Shown here piece after piece: positions 18,168 to 27,329 of a stretch of DNA of 64,000 nt (positions within the stretch are counted from its first letter, which is position 1; each line of letters starts with the position of its first letter). The notes below the pieces were generated by a model that saw only the letters and a list, made by a program, of their open reading frames with translations, made no database searches and had not been told where the DNA came from. The position numbers and the translations under genes are program-made. This DNA comes from Legionella massiliensis (GTDB taxonomy: Bacteria; Pseudomonadota; Gammaproteobacteria; Legionellales; Legionellaceae), in NCBI RefSeq assembly GCF_000756815.1, contig NZ_CCVW01000003.1, positions 620,001-684,000 on the forward strand. Reading direction: 5' to 3'.

Positions 18168-19613
18168 ATGAAATTTGCTGAACTCATACGACCCTGGATT
18201 AAGGGTGAAATTCCTGATTGTGAAATTTTAGGGTTGCATAACGATAGTCGGCAAATAAAGCCAGGTTTCTTATTTTTCGCCTATCCTGGAGCTGCCACTG
18301 ATGGGCGGCTTTTTATTGCTCAGGCTTTAGAAGCAGGGGCTAGTGCCTTGATTTATGAGCCGGAAAATTGGTCAGCTGCAAGCCAGCTTCCTTCTGAGAT
18401 ACCCTCTGTAGCTCTGCCGGGCTTGGCAGATAAGCTGGCAGAAATTGCTGAACGATTTTATAGAGAACCAACAAAAAAGTTAGTGGTTAGCGGCGTAACT
18501 GGGACAAACGGTAAAACAACGATTGCTTATCAGCTTGCCCAAGCTCATGCCTTATTAGGTGAGCGCTCAGCTTATATTGGTACTATCGGCCAGGGAGAAG
18601 TTAGTGCTTTACAGACTCTGGCGAATACAACGCCCGATGCCCTATGCCTGCAAGAATTGATGTATAGCTATGAACAACAGGCGATAAAACAGGTTTGTAT
18701 GGAAGTGTCCTCTCATGCACTTTGCCAGCATCGCGTGGATAATATCGATTTTCAACAAGCTATTTTTACTAATCTTAGCCATGAGCATTTGGATTACCAT
18801 CAAACAATGGAAGCTTACGCTGCAGCAAAGGCAAAACTTTTTGCTAAGCCAACATTGAAATGGTCAATTGTAAATCATGATGATAAATGCAGTGCTTTGA
18901 TGCGAGCCGCGGTGCAGAGCGGACAGATTATAAGCTATGGCATTCAAGAGGGCGCTGATGTACGTGCCCTGCGTTGGGAGGTTAGTTTAGCAGGAACACA
19001 ACTTGAGATAGCCTCGCCTTGGGGGCAGTATCAAATGAGGATCAAAGCCCTCGGTTTTTTCAATATTTACAATGCATTGGCAGTGTTCTCAAGCTTAGTT
19101 GCCTACGGTTACCCAGTGGAACAGGTTGTGTCTGTCATGGCTAAATTGCAAGCAGCCCCTGGTCGAATGGAAATTGTAGCGCAGGAGCCTTATGCAATAG
19201 TTGATTATGCTCATTCCCCAGATGCCTTGGAAAATGTATTGGCTACTTTGCAAAAGGTCAAAAAAGGTAAAATTCTGGTTGTTTTTGGTTGTGGCGGTGA
19301 TCGAGATCGAACAAAAAGACCCATTATGGGAAAAATTGCTAGCCAATACGCTGATATTGCAATCATCACAAGTGACAATCCCCGTACGGAAGATCCCCTG
19401 GCTATCATTGATGCCATTGAAGCTGGGATCAGTGTAAAAAACAACCTTTATAAAATCCCTGATCGAGAACAGGCTATTGCCAAGGCACTGAGCCTTGCTG
19501 ATAAAGACGATATTGTCTTAGTTGCCGGTAAGGGGCATGAGGATTATCAACAAATTGGTAAGACTCGCCATTCCTTCTCTGATCAAGCAGTGATTCGGCG
19601 CATTATGAATTAA
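18168..19613 (+). CDS. murE: UDP-MurNAc-tripeptide synthetase MurE
   Basis: MurE adds meso-diaminopimelate to UDP-MurNAc-L-Ala-D-Glu in the cytosol. The start is placed at the ATG at 18168, after a GGAAG ribosome binding site, giving 481 residues. An upstream in-frame start at 18108 lies inside ftsI and would add 20 residues. The ATP-binding loop GVTGTNGKTT is at about 109-118. The SDNPRTEDP motif contains DNPR, which marks meso-DAP specificity. In most gammaproteobacteria murF follows, but here an unrelated gene does, so the dcw cluster is broken after murE. Confidence 0.96.
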   Translation: MKFAELIRPWIKGEIPDCEILGLHNDSRQIKPGFLFFAYPGAATDGRLFIAQALEAGASALIYEPENWSAASQLPSEIPSVALPGLADKLAEIAERFYREPTKKLVVSGVTGTNGKTTIAYQLAQAHALLGERSAYIGTIGQGEVSALQTLANTTPDALCLQELMYSYEQQAIKQVCMEVSSHALCQHRVDNIDFQQAIFTNLSHEHLDYHQTMEAYAAAKAKLFAKPTLKWSIVNHDDKCSALMRAAVQSGQIISYGIQEGADVRALRWEVSLAGTQLEIASPWGQYQMRIKALGFFNIYNALAVFSSLVAYGYPVEQVVSVMAKLQAAPGRMEIVAQEPYAIVDYAHSPDALENVLATLQKVKKGKILVVFGCGGDRDRTKRPIMGKIASQYADIAIITSDNPRTEDPLAIIDAIEAGISVKNNLYKIPDREQAIAKALSLADKDDIVLVAGKGHEDYQQIGKTRHSFSDQAVIRRIMN

Positions 19614-19686
19614 CTATGGGCAGATAGTTTTAATTTTGTGACTACGTGCTAAAATCGGCGCACTTTTAACTAAATTAATACTTATT

Positions 19687-20208
19687 ATGAATCCTTCTTT
19701 ATTTGAAAAAAAATGTACTGAACTTAACAATAGCAAGCTGCTAGCTAGAGCGGGAAACCAATATACTTCCCTGTTAAATTTATTTGCTAATAATCTCTCA
19801 GCAACAGAACAAGAGCTGCAGGAATTTAAAAATGCATGGAACTGGTATGCGCATATGATTATCGCCCATGTGAGAGAGGTACAGCGTTCCCTTCCCTGGG
19901 GCTGTCTCGATAGAGACCAAAAGCAAATTGTTGATGATTATCTTGCGGGCTTGAAAGCAACCTTACAAGAGAAAAAGAATATAGTTATGTCCCAGATTGA
20001 AGAAAAGCGCTGGATAGCAAACAGTGTAGTTCCACAAAACTTCAAGGTTGAGTCGAATTTCCCTGGACTGGATCAAGAGCCATCCCTTCCCTTTGATCCC
20101 TGGTGGCCGGAAGTATTGGCTACAGATTTAACTTTTGCAGACCTTTTACAAAGTGCTAATACTTTTACAGATGAGGCGGGTGTTACTAATACAACTTTTA
20201 GTTATTAA
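19687..20208 (+). CDS. Unknown 173-residue protein
   Basis: I do not recognise a family. The protein is soluble, helical and tryptophan-rich (NAWNWYAHMI at about 50-59; FDPWWPEV near 136-143), with no signal peptide or membrane segment. It sits 73 bases after murE, in the position where murF is expected, and has no link in sequence to wall synthesis. The next gene encodes a secreted RCC1 protein. Confidence 0.7.
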   Translation: MNPSLFEKKCTELNNSKLLARAGNQYTSLLNLFANNLSATEQELQEFKNAWNWYAHMIIAHVREVQRSLPWGCLDRDQKQIVDDYLAGLKATLQEKKNIVMSQIEEKRWIANSVVPQNFKVESNFPGLDQEPSLPFDPWWPEVLATDLTFADLLQSANTFTDEAGVTNTTFSY

Positions 20209-20302
20209 GAGCTCAGCTCCAGGATGAGAAGCTATCCCTAATGCTATAAACAAGTTATGCTGGAATATAGATTTAGGGATTAATAAAAAGTAAAGGATCA
20301 AC

Positions 20303-22201
20303 ATGACTTTCCGCTCTTTATTCGTTCGCACTTTACCTCTTGGACTTTGTGGTATTTTAGGTAGCTCTCTGCTCCATGCGGGGATACCTGTGTGGACCTT
20401 CTCAGCTCCTAATCCGGCTCAGGTCACCGTTGCAGAAGGGCAAACGGTAATTGTGCAATATACAGTCACTAACCAATCCTCAGCTCCTAAGCAGCTGTTC
20501 CTCAGAGACACTCCGGGTTTAACTGCCTCAAGCTGTAACCTAGTGGGTAAAGGTAGCACTTGCAATCTGATATTGACTGTTAACGGTAGTCAGATACCTG
20601 TGCAAGGACTTCATTCAGGTCCTGTCCTCTGTGAGCAAGCTAATCCCAATCAATGTTATTCGCCTGTCGAGCAAAATCAGTTACAGATTAATCATTCTTC
20701 CGGTCCCGGGCGCTTAGAGGCCAGCCAATTTGGCAATCCGGTGAGCGTCTTAAACTTGCAGGCTGGCGATTCGGGTACGTTGATTCTTACAAATACAGGA
20801 GGTATGCCTCTTAGTGGATTGACCATTCAACCCCCTTTTGGCTGGCAATCTTATTTCAGCAACAATTGCCCCTCATCACTCGCAGCTCATCAAAGCTGTG
20901 CGCTAGACTATAACATCCCTATTCCGGCTGCACTTGGTATTTTTAATCCCTTAAACATTCAAGCCACCCAGGCTAACAGCCTGATAGCCGCCCAAACTAC
21001 TGTTAGTCTGAACATTACAGTGAGTATCCGAACTATGGGGAGTATGAAATGCTGGGGGTCAAATTACTATGGCCAGTTGGGCTCTACTAGCAACATTGGT
21101 ACCTTTAATCCTAACACTAGCCCATTAGATATACCGACCCTGGGTTCAGGTGTGATAGCTATAGCTGGAGGGAATACCCATACTTGCGCTTTGCTCAATA
21201 CTGGTGCGGTAAAATGTTGGGGATGGAATAATTTTGGCCAGCTGGGTTCTACCACCAACAGTGGAACTACTAATGCTAACACCAGCCCACTGGACGTGCA
21301 GACCCTAAACTCAGGTGTGGTGGCCATTACTACAGGTGCTGCTCATACCTGTGCCCTACTTAATACCGGCGCGGTGAAGTGTTGGGGGTGGAATAATTTT
21401 GGACAAATTGGCTCAACAGTAAATAGTGGAACTAGTGATGCCAACAATATCCCACTAGATGTGCAAACCCTAAGCTCAGGTGTAGTAGCCATTTCTGCAG
21501 GCGGGTCTCATACCTGCGCCTTACTTGACACTGGTGCAGTAAAGTGTTGGGGATGGAACCTTTTAGGTCAGCTAGGATCTACCATCAACAATCAAAACTT
21601 TAATGCCAACAATATCCCACTGGATGTGCAAACCCTAAGCTCAGGTGTAGTAGCCATTTCTGCAGGTGGGAATCATACCTGTGCTTTACTCGATACCGGC
21701 GCAGTAAAATGCTGGGGAAGCAACACATCTGGGCAACTAGGCGCAACCATTAATAGCGGAATTGAGCTTCCCAACAATAGCCCATTAGATGTGCAGACTC
21801 TAAGCTCAGGTGCGGTGGCTGTTACTACAGGTAGCAGCCATAGCTGTGCTTTGCTCGATACTGGTGCAGTAAAGTGCTGGGGAGACAATTCATTTGGCCA
21901 ACTTGGCTCAACTATCAACAGCGGAACCAATAATGCCAACAATAGCCCACTGGACGTGCAAACCCTCAATTCAGCTGTGGTGAGCTTAGCTGCAGGGAGT
22001 CTTCAGACTTGCGTTTTGCTCAATACCGGCGCGGAGAAGTGCTGGGGATCTAACCGCTTTGGCCAGTTGGGTTCTACTACCAACAGCGGAACTACTAATG
22101 CCAACAACAGCCCACTGGATGTGCAAACTCTCGGAGCAGGAAGCACAGGTGCATTATCGAACGACAGTGTAGCCATCGCCAGTTGTGCGATTGTTTATTA
22201 A
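20303..22201 (+). CDS. Secreted RCC1-repeat beta-propeller protein
   Basis: This 632-residue protein starts with a signal peptide (1-26, cut after LLHA). Residues 30-240 resemble two immunoglobulin-like beta domains with paired cysteines (NQSSAPKQLF, LTNTGGMPLSGL). From about residue 245 there are seven RCC1 units of 54-55 residues, each with KCWG, GQLGST, SPLDVQTL and HTCALLNTGA blocks. Seven is the full blade number of an RCC1 propeller. Two conserved cysteines per unit (HTCAL and KCWG) suit an oxidising compartment. Known Legionella RCC1 effectors act on small GTPases inside host cells, but those lack a Sec signal. This one is more likely periplasmic, surface or type II secreted, with function unknown. 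Confidence 0.85.
   Translation: MTFRSLFVRTLPLGLCGILGSSLLHAGIPVWTFSAPNPAQVTVAEGQTVIVQYTVTNQSSAPKQLFLRDTPGLTASSCNLVGKGSTCNLILTVNGSQIPVQGLHSGPVLCEQANPNQCYSPVEQNQLQINHSSGPGRLEASQFGNPVSVLNLQAGDSGTLILTNTGGMPLSGLTIQPPFGWQSYFSNNCPSSLAAHQSCALDYNIPIPAALGIFNPLNIQATQANSLIAAQTTVSLNITVSIRTMGSMKCWGSNYYGQLGSTSNIGTFNPNTSPLDIPTLGSGVIAIAGGNTHTCALLNTGAVKCWGWNNFGQLGSTTNSGTTNANTSPLDVQTLNSGVVAITTGAAHTCALLNTGAVKCWGWNNFGQIGSTVNSGTSDANNIPLDVQTLSSGVVAISAGGSHTCALLDTGAVKCWGWNLLGQLGSTINNQNFNANNIPLDVQTLSSGVVAISAGGNHTCALLDTGAVKCWGSNTSGQLGATINSGIELPNNSPLDVQTLSSGAVAVTTGSSHSCALLDTGAVKCWGDNSFGQLGSTINSGTNNANNSPLDVQTLNSAVVSLAAGSLQTCVLLNTGAEKCWGSNRFGQLGSTTNSGTTNANNSPLDVQTLGAGSTGALSNDSVAIASCAIVY
21030..22150 (+). repeat. Tandem in-gene repeats coding for RCC1 units
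   Basis: Seven tandem units of about 162-165 bp with strongly conserved DNA, for example the recurring AAGTGYTGGGGATGGAA and CCACTGGATGTGCAAACC blocks. Similarity at DNA level suggests recent expansion or gene conversion within the array. The minus-strand ORFs across it (21067-21327, 21673-21969) are shadows. Confidence 0.8.
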
Positions 22202-22220
22202 GCAAATAACATCCCTCTTT

Positions 22221-22282
22221 TTCCCTTCTCCCTAGACCTAGGGAGGAGGTGCACAGAAAGACGAGAGGTTGCTGGTTCGATG
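22221..22282. repeat. Family E repeat between convergent genes
   Basis: CCTTCTCCCTAGACCTAGGG and its complement form a hairpin in the 86 bp gap between the RCC1 gene and pdxB, followed by GAGGTTGCTGGTTCGA, also seen at 62274-62288. It may act as a two-way terminator. Confidence 0.6.
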
Positions 22283-22287
22283 TTTCT

Positions 22288-23334
22288 CTACTCTAAAAGC
22301 CCTTGAATTTTCTCTAACCTGATCTTGCAAAACTCATGGCGATTTTGATGGGCTTTACGCAGTTGTTGAAAGCTCAATTCGACATTATCCGCTGCTTTTA
22401 GAAGCTTAGTTTCGTTAAAAGGATTGTATAGGGAAAGAATAAAATCTTGCCAATTCTCTGAATTCCAAGCGGGTGTGTCTGGGTTAACAAGAGTGGGCTG
22501 CCAGCTTGGTGGTCTAAGGCTAAAGCAGGCATGGAGTTTCTCGGAGATCATATGGACAGCCCTGAGTTTCGCTTCGATACTATGTCCGGCAATATGTGGT
22601 GTGCATAAGGTGGCAAAGTCTACAATAGCTTTGCTAATAGCAGGTTCATTGCTGTAGACATCGGTACAATATCTAAGGTTAGGTTGCGTCAACAGGGCTA
22701 TCTCATTGACTATTCCCCCCCGTGCTGCATTGATGATAACGACTCCAGGTTTTAATTGACTGAGCAGAGTTTCATCAAAGAGATTGTGGCTCGGGTAGGG
22801 CGGCTTATCATGTAAGTTGGCATGAATACTAATCAAATCACAGTGCTTTAAGCTTTCAACTGAGCAAGAAATAAAAGTAGGATCCTGGGCGGCTTTGGGT
22901 GGGTCATAGCAAAATACGTGCATTCCAGTTGCTTCTAAGCGCTTAGTGACGCGGCTACCGACTTCACCCATACCAACAACCCCTGCATTGATACCGGAAA
23001 AACCTTGGAATCGTTGTAAATAGGCAATACTTGCAATCACATAATCAGCTACAGCCTGGGCATTAGCTCCCTTTGCATCGATTAGTTTTATCTCATTCTG
23101 CTCTAAATAATTGGTATCAATATGATCAGTCCCGCTACTTGCCGTCGCAACATAGCTTAGAGTACTTCCCTCTAATAGCCTCTTATTAACCTTTAAAGCA
23201 GCACGGCAAAGCAAGATGCTCTGGTCTTTAAGAAGTCTGGAAAGATCTTGCATATCCTTGTAAAAACTAAGCTCAAAGGGCTTTGGAAAGGCTTCCAAAA
23301 GCCCTGGCAAACTGGCATCAGCAAGAATTTTCAT
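22288..23334 (-). CDS. pdxB: Erythronate-4-phosphate dehydrogenase PdxB
   Basis: PdxB oxidises 4-phosphoerythronate with NAD in the DXP-dependent pathway to pyridoxal phosphate. The 348-residue protein is a D-isomer 2-hydroxyacid dehydrogenase with the NAD-binding GVVGMGEVGSRV loop near residue 119 and a catalytic HIAGHS segment (the active-site His). The start MKILADASLP is typical of PdxB, and the C-terminal extension after the catalytic domain matches the PdxB dimerisation region. The gene overlaps the upstream M50 protease gene by four bases, so they are cotranscribed. PLP links it to the IscS-type enzymes only in a general way. Confidence 0.94.
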   Translation of the reverse strand: MKILADASLPGLLEAFPKPFELSFYKDMQDLSRLLKDQSILLCRAALKVNKRLLEGSTLSYVATASSGTDHIDTNYLEQNEIKLIDAKGANAQAVADYVIASIAYLQRFQGFSGINAGVVGMGEVGSRVTKRLEATGMHVFCYDPPKAAQDPTFISCSVESLKHCDLISIHANLHDKPPYPSHNLFDETLLSQLKPGVVIINAARGGIVNEIALLTQPNLRYCTDVYSNEPAISKAIVDFATLCTPHIAGHSIEAKLRAVHMISEKLHACFSLRPPSWQPTLVNPDTPAWNSENWQDFILSLYNPFNETKLLKAADNVELSFQQLRKAHQNRHEFCKIRLEKIQGLLE

Positions 23335-23990
23335 AGGTTAAAAAGTGAGTAAAGCCCCGCTAAGGACCAAGTAATGGGGGGACGAATTATCCAACCTAGG
23401 ACACCAGTAAAGATAAGAATGAGTAGAATGAAAAATCCATAAGGCTCGATTCTTTGGTACTGAATAGCCTGTCTGACCGGTAGCATGCTAGCTAAAATCC
23501 GACTGCCATCGAGAGGAGGGATAGGAACCAGGTTCAAATAAGCAAGCAACAGATTGATAACAACACCTGCCTGGCCTGTTAGAACCATAAATAAGGCGGT
23601 GTTCGATGCCGATGGATTCATTAAGGCGCCGATTTTAAGGCAAATAGCCCACAGAAAAGCCATTATTAAATTTGAAATTGGACCTGCGGCTGTTGCAAGT
23701 GCTAAATCTCGTCGTGGCTTAGCAAACATTGAGCTATTGATTGGTACAGGTTTAGCCCAGCCAAAGACAAAGCTGAAATGACTTAAAATCAGCACAACAA
23801 TAGGCATAATGATTGTGCCAACGAGATCGATATGCTTGATAGGGTTAAAACTCAGGCGCCCCATCATTTTAGCTGTCGTATCGCCTAAACGCGATGCAAC
23901 CCAGGCATGCGCGGCCTCATGGATGGTAATGGCGAAAAGTACTGGCAAAATCCAGATTACTATTTTTTGAACAGTTGATAATTCAAGCAT
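23331..23990 (-). CDS. Membrane zinc metalloprotease, M50 (site-2 protease) family
   Basis: This 219-residue integral membrane protein has five or six hydrophobic segments. Zinc ligands are the HEAAH motif at residues 24-28, and the third ligand lies in the LVPIPPLDGSR motif near residue 160. It is the short YwhC-like type without PDZ domain, so it is not RseP. Such proteins are thought to cut substrates within the membrane, but the substrate is unknown. It is transcribed ahead of pdxB with a four-base overlap. Confidence 0.9.
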   Translation of the reverse strand: MLELSTVQKIVIWILPVLFAITIHEAAHAWVASRLGDTTAKMMGRLSFNPIKHIDLVGTIIMPIVVLILSHFSFVFGWAKPVPINSSMFAKPRRDLALATAAGPISNLIMAFLWAICLKIGALMNPSASNTALFMVLTGQAGVVINLLLAYLNLVPIPPLDGSRILASMLPVRQAIQYQRIEPYGFFILLILIFTGVLGWIIRPPITWSLAGLYSLFNL

Positions 23991-24091
23991 TAGGAAGGCA
24001 GGTTGTTAAGCAAGCGGTCATTCTAACGGATAGTTAGGTTTTGGCTCAAGTGTAACTATGTGGAAATTGCTTTTAGCCTCTTATATACTCC

Positions 24092-24226
24092 GTTCCCAAA
24101 GACGTACGTCATGTCGAACGTAGAGAGACATCTCCTGAGTGTAGCACTGTGCTAATTCCGGAGATCCCTCACCATGTTCGGGATGACGGGGCTTGCCCCA
24201 AAGGGGCTGGGGCGCTCTGGATGACG
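24092..24226. repeat. Palindromic repeat family A, copy 3, with tail
   Basis: This is nearly the same sequence as 692-849, including the GACGTACGTCATGTCGAACG block, the GGAGATCCCTCACC block and the TTGCCCCAAAGGGGCTGGGG tail. It fills the gap between the M50 protease gene and the GT39 gene. Confidence 0.85.
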
Positions 24227-24267
24227 AAATGTAGGGGATATTTAAACCATTTATACGAGACAAGAAT

Positions 24268-25908
24268 TTGAAATGTATACAAAACTCTAATCTAAAAAAC
24301 TATCTGGCGATAATCCTGTTCTCCCTCCTGATACTACTACCAGGAATAGCCAAAATGCCTGTTATTGACAGAGACGAGGCGCATTTTGCCCAAGCCAGTC
24401 GGCAGATGATCCAGACAGGAAATTATTTTCAAATCCGTTTTCAGGATAGAACTCGCTTTCAAAAGCCGCCGGGAATTAACTGGTTACAGGCTATTTCTGT
24501 CAAACTTTTTAGTAATGCTGAGTTGAATAGCATTTGGCCTTATCGCCTTCCCTCGCTAATCGGCGCTTTAATTTCCGTTTTGCTAACTTATTTCTTTGCG
24601 CGCCGCTTTATTAACGATACTGCGGCCTGTCTTGCCTCGGGACTATTAGTTTGCACCTTGCTACTTGTGGTTGAAGCCCATATGGCTGTTATTGATACCT
24701 CTCTACTGTCCTCTGTCCTCATTATGCAAGGCGCCTTATGGGTAATTTATCAGGAGGCTATGGAAAAGCGGCAGGCTCATTGGGGATGGGCGCTATGTTT
24801 TTGGCTGGCGATGGCTTATGGCTTGGTATTGAAGGGCGTTACACCCTTGGTCGGCCTGTTATCGGTTGTGACTCTGGGCTTAACTGAGCGTCGTATTGAT
24901 TGGCTTCGCGGGTTGCATATTGTTAGTGGTTTCCTACTCTTTTCCTTGCTTAGCCTTAGCTGGGTTCTCTTGGTTAACCATGCCGAACATTCCAATTATC
25001 TAATGCAAATGATTCACAAAGATTTATTGCCTAAATTGCGTGGTGGCCATGAATCACATGGTAAGCCGCCGCTGTTTCATTTAGTCATTTTACCCTTGAC
25101 TTTTTGGCCGGCTTCGTTGTTTTTGTGGCAAGGTGGAGTCTATGCATTTCGCAATCGACATAGCCAGCTGGTTAAGTTTTTATTGGCTTGGATCTTGCCG
25201 ACATGGATTTTTTTCGAGTTAATGCCGACCAAATTGCCACAGTATGTGTTGCCAACTTTCCCAGCTATTGCCCTGCTTTGTGCTTTGGCAATTACTAAGT
25301 CTGATAAGACTGAAATGCCTGGAAAATGGCTAGGCTTGCTACAGATTCTTTGGGCTGTCTTATCGGTCGGTTTAGCCCTGGCACTGGCAAGCCTACCTTA
25401 TCTGCTGATGGGACAATGGACTGGAACAGGCATTATTCTTTTAGTGGAAATAACACTCCTAACCTTTGCTGCAGTCTATTTTGCCAGGCGAGGGTTATAT
25501 CAGCGTGCAAGCAGAACTGTGATGCTTCTTGCCCTAATTAGTTATCCTCTGATTTTTACCAGTTTACTTCCCCAATTAAAGCCACTATGGCTAACTGCAA
25601 ATTTAGCGAAACTTGTTGCTAAGGATAAAATTTCAAATCAAAAGCCCTTACTTGTTGTTGGTTTTGATGAGCCTAGTCTAGTATTTCATTTGAATACCAA
25701 GCAAGTACAGTTTGTGAATGCCCCAACCGCGAAACAAATTATACAAACAGACCCTTCAAGGATTGCAGTGATAAAAGCTGCTGACTTTGAGACCTGGCAG
25801 AATGAGCCTGTTGACTTAGCCATTTTGGCGCGGAGCAAGGGATTCAATTATAGTAAGGGAAAATGGGTAGAACTTTTTATTGTAGGACGGAATAATGGAG
25901 AAAACTAA
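24268..25908 (+). CDS. ArnT-like GT39 lipid-linked sugar transferase
   Basis: A 546-residue polytopic membrane protein with about 11-12 membrane segments, of the ArnT/PMT (GT39) family. These use polyprenyl-phosphate sugars as donors on the periplasmic side. The catalytic-loop motif is DRDEAHFAQASRQMI near residues 33-47, with the Asp-Glu pair expected in this family. The only start that keeps the first membrane segment is the TTG at 24268; an in-frame stop lies at 24232, and the first in-frame ATG (24355) would remove that segment. It overlaps the PAP2 gene by 14 bases. The operon suggests transfer of a sugar to lipid A, as ArnT does with L-Ara4N or FlmK with galactosamine in Francisella. 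The sugar is unknown. Confidence 0.88.
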   Translation: MKCIQNSNLKNYLAIILFSLLILLPGIAKMPVIDRDEAHFAQASRQMIQTGNYFQIRFQDRTRFQKPPGINWLQAISVKLFSNAELNSIWPYRLPSLIGALISVLLTYFFARRFINDTAACLASGLLVCTLLLVVEAHMAVIDTSLLSSVLIMQGALWVIYQEAMEKRQAHWGWALCFWLAMAYGLVLKGVTPLVGLLSVVTLGLTERRIDWLRGLHIVSGFLLFSLLSLSWVLLVNHAEHSNYLMQMIHKDLLPKLRGGHESHGKPPLFHLVILPLTFWPASLFLWQGGVYAFRNRHSQLVKFLLAWILPTWIFFELMPTKLPQYVLPTFPAIALLCALAITKSDKTEMPGKWLGLLQILWAVLSVGLALALASLPYLLMGQWTGTGIILLVEITLLTFAAVYFARRGLYQRASRTVMLLALISYPLIFTSLLPQLKPLWLTANLAKLVAKDKISNQKPLLVVGFDEPSLVFHLNTKQVQFVNAPTAKQIIQTDPSRIAVIKAADFETWQNEPVDLAILARSKGFNYSKGKWVELFIVGRNNGEN

Positions 25909-26566
25909 CAAATCACCCTTTGATCGTTTTTTTGCCTTTATGACAAAGCCAATGGTGATAATCCCTTATTTTGCTTTAATTATTTTATTGATGCTTTATT
26001 GGGATAAACCGCTGTCCTCTTATCTCTTTCATGCCGATATGCGGGCTCATTTACCCTTTTTGAGCTATCTAACCCGATTTGGTTTGGGCGTTGTTTATTT
26101 TTCTGTCTTTCCTGTTTTGATATTTTTTTTCCGCTATGTCAAAAAACACCCCGATTGGGAAGCAAAAATATGGTTTTTACTGCTTAGCCTATCCATATCG
26201 ACAGCGATTTGTGTCGTCATCAAAATAGTTTTAGGACGTGCTCGACCCAATATGTTTTTACAAGGTGATGGACAATTTTATGGCTTTTATGGTTTTCAGC
26301 TGGACTCCCATTTCTGGTCTTTTCCATCAGGTCATACCACAACAATGATGTCCGTTGTCTTAGGCTTGGGGATTCTTTTGCCGCGCTATTTCACACCCTT
26401 GTTGCTTTTAGGCATAGCCGTGGCTTTATCGCGAGTATTATTGACTCACCACTACCTTAGTGATGTTTTATTTACTTCTTATCTTACTTTAATAGAAATT
26501 GGCTGTTTACTTTATGTTTTAAGATCTAAATCTTGGCTAACACCTGTTTGGAGACATACTGTATAA
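25895..26566 (+). CDS. PAP2-family membrane phosphatase
   Basis: A 223-residue membrane protein with about six segments and the three phosphatase motifs: KIVLGRARP (motif 1), SFPSGHTTT (motif 2, with the proton-donor His) and SRVLLTHHYLSD (motif 3, with the nucleophile His and Asp). Members dephosphorylate undecaprenyl diphosphate, lipid A or phosphatidylglycerol phosphate. Placed between a GT39 and a GT2 gene, it could be a lipid A phosphatase (LpxE/LpxF type) that opens a position for modification, or a carrier-recycling enzyme. Sequence alone does not decide. Confidence 0.9.
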   Translation: MEKTNKSPFDRFFAFMTKPMVIIPYFALIILLMLYWDKPLSSYLFHADMRAHLPFLSYLTRFGLGVVYFSVFPVLIFFFRYVKKHPDWEAKIWFLLLSLSISTAICVVIKIVLGRARPNMFLQGDGQFYGFYGFQLDSHFWSFPSGHTTTMMSVVLGLGILLPRYFTPLLLLGIAVALSRVLLTHHYLSDVLFTSYLTLIEIGCLLYVLRSKSWLTPVWRHTV

Positions 26567-26597
26567 TGTCCGGATTTTGGCTGCTTAGGTAATATAG

Positions 26598-27329
26598 ATG
26601 CGCTCAAGTCATTTACACGATTTGTCTGTGGTGATCCCTGTTTATAATGAAGTGGATAATGTTGAAGAGTTATATAAGGAAATTGAGGCTGCACTTCCGG
26701 CTGAGCGTTTTCTTTATGAGGTTATTTTTATAGATGATGGCAGCACAGATGGAACGGTTGCCCGTTTGCAAGAACTTGCGAAAGTACATGCTAATCTGCG
26801 AGCCGTTTTTCATAAACGTAACTATGGTCAAAGCGCTGCTTTAGTGAGTGGAGCTAGGGCTGCGCGCTATTCTATGTTAGTCACCCTGGATGGTGATGGT
26901 CAAAATGATCCTGCTGATATTCCACGATTATTTGAGCAGTTGCAGGATTCGCGTACGGTTGTTTTGGGAAATCGTAAGAAGAGGGATGATAATGGCTTAC
27001 GTAAAATTTCTTCGCGTATAGGTAATGGAGTTCGCCGCAGTCTGCTGAAAGATGAATGTCCTGATACAGGTTGTAGCTTAAAATTATTCCCAAAAGATGC
27101 TTTTTTGACCTTACCGCATTTTAATCATTTGCATCGATTTCTACCCGCCTTATTTAAGAGAGCAGGTTATAAGCTAGTGAATTTACCTGTTAATCATCGT
27201 TCGCGTTGGCACGGCGTATCTAAATATGGTGTGATGAATCGGTTGTTTGTTGGAATACATGATTTAATAGGTGTACGTTGGTTGTTAAAACGTCCTTGTG
27301 CACCGGAGGTTTCTACTCATGAAAAATGA
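26598..27329 (+). CDS. GT2 polyprenyl-phosphate glycosyltransferase (DPM1/ArnC type)
   Basis: A 243-residue GT-A fold enzyme with VVIPVYNEVDN at the N-terminus, IDDGSTDGT near residue 47, and DGDGQNDP (the DxD-type metal site) near 97. The mid-region CSLKLFPKDAF and the RWHGVSKYG segment are typical of dolichyl/undecaprenyl-phosphate sugar synthases. It lacks the C-terminal membrane helices of ArnC, so it resembles soluble DPM1 or Francisella FlmF2. It probably loads a sugar from a nucleotide donor onto undecaprenyl phosphate for the GT39 enzyme. It overlaps the next gene by 11 bases. Confidence 0.88.
   Translation: MRSSHLHDLSVVIPVYNEVDNVEELYKEIEAALPAERFLYEVIFIDDGSTDGTVARLQELAKVHANLRAVFHKRNYGQSAALVSGARAARYSMLVTLDGDGQNDPADIPRLFEQLQDSRTVVLGNRKKRDDNGLRKISSRIGNGVRRSLLKDECPDTGCSLKLFPKDAFLTLPHFNHLHRFLPALFKRAGYKLVNLPVNHRSRWHGVSKYGVMNRLFVGIHDLIGVRWLLKRPCAPEVSTHEK

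Noticed and set aside
21067-21969. Minus-strand repeated ORFs inside the RCC1 gene
   Set aside because: They are shadows of the tandem RCC1 units; they have no starts with ribosome binding sites.
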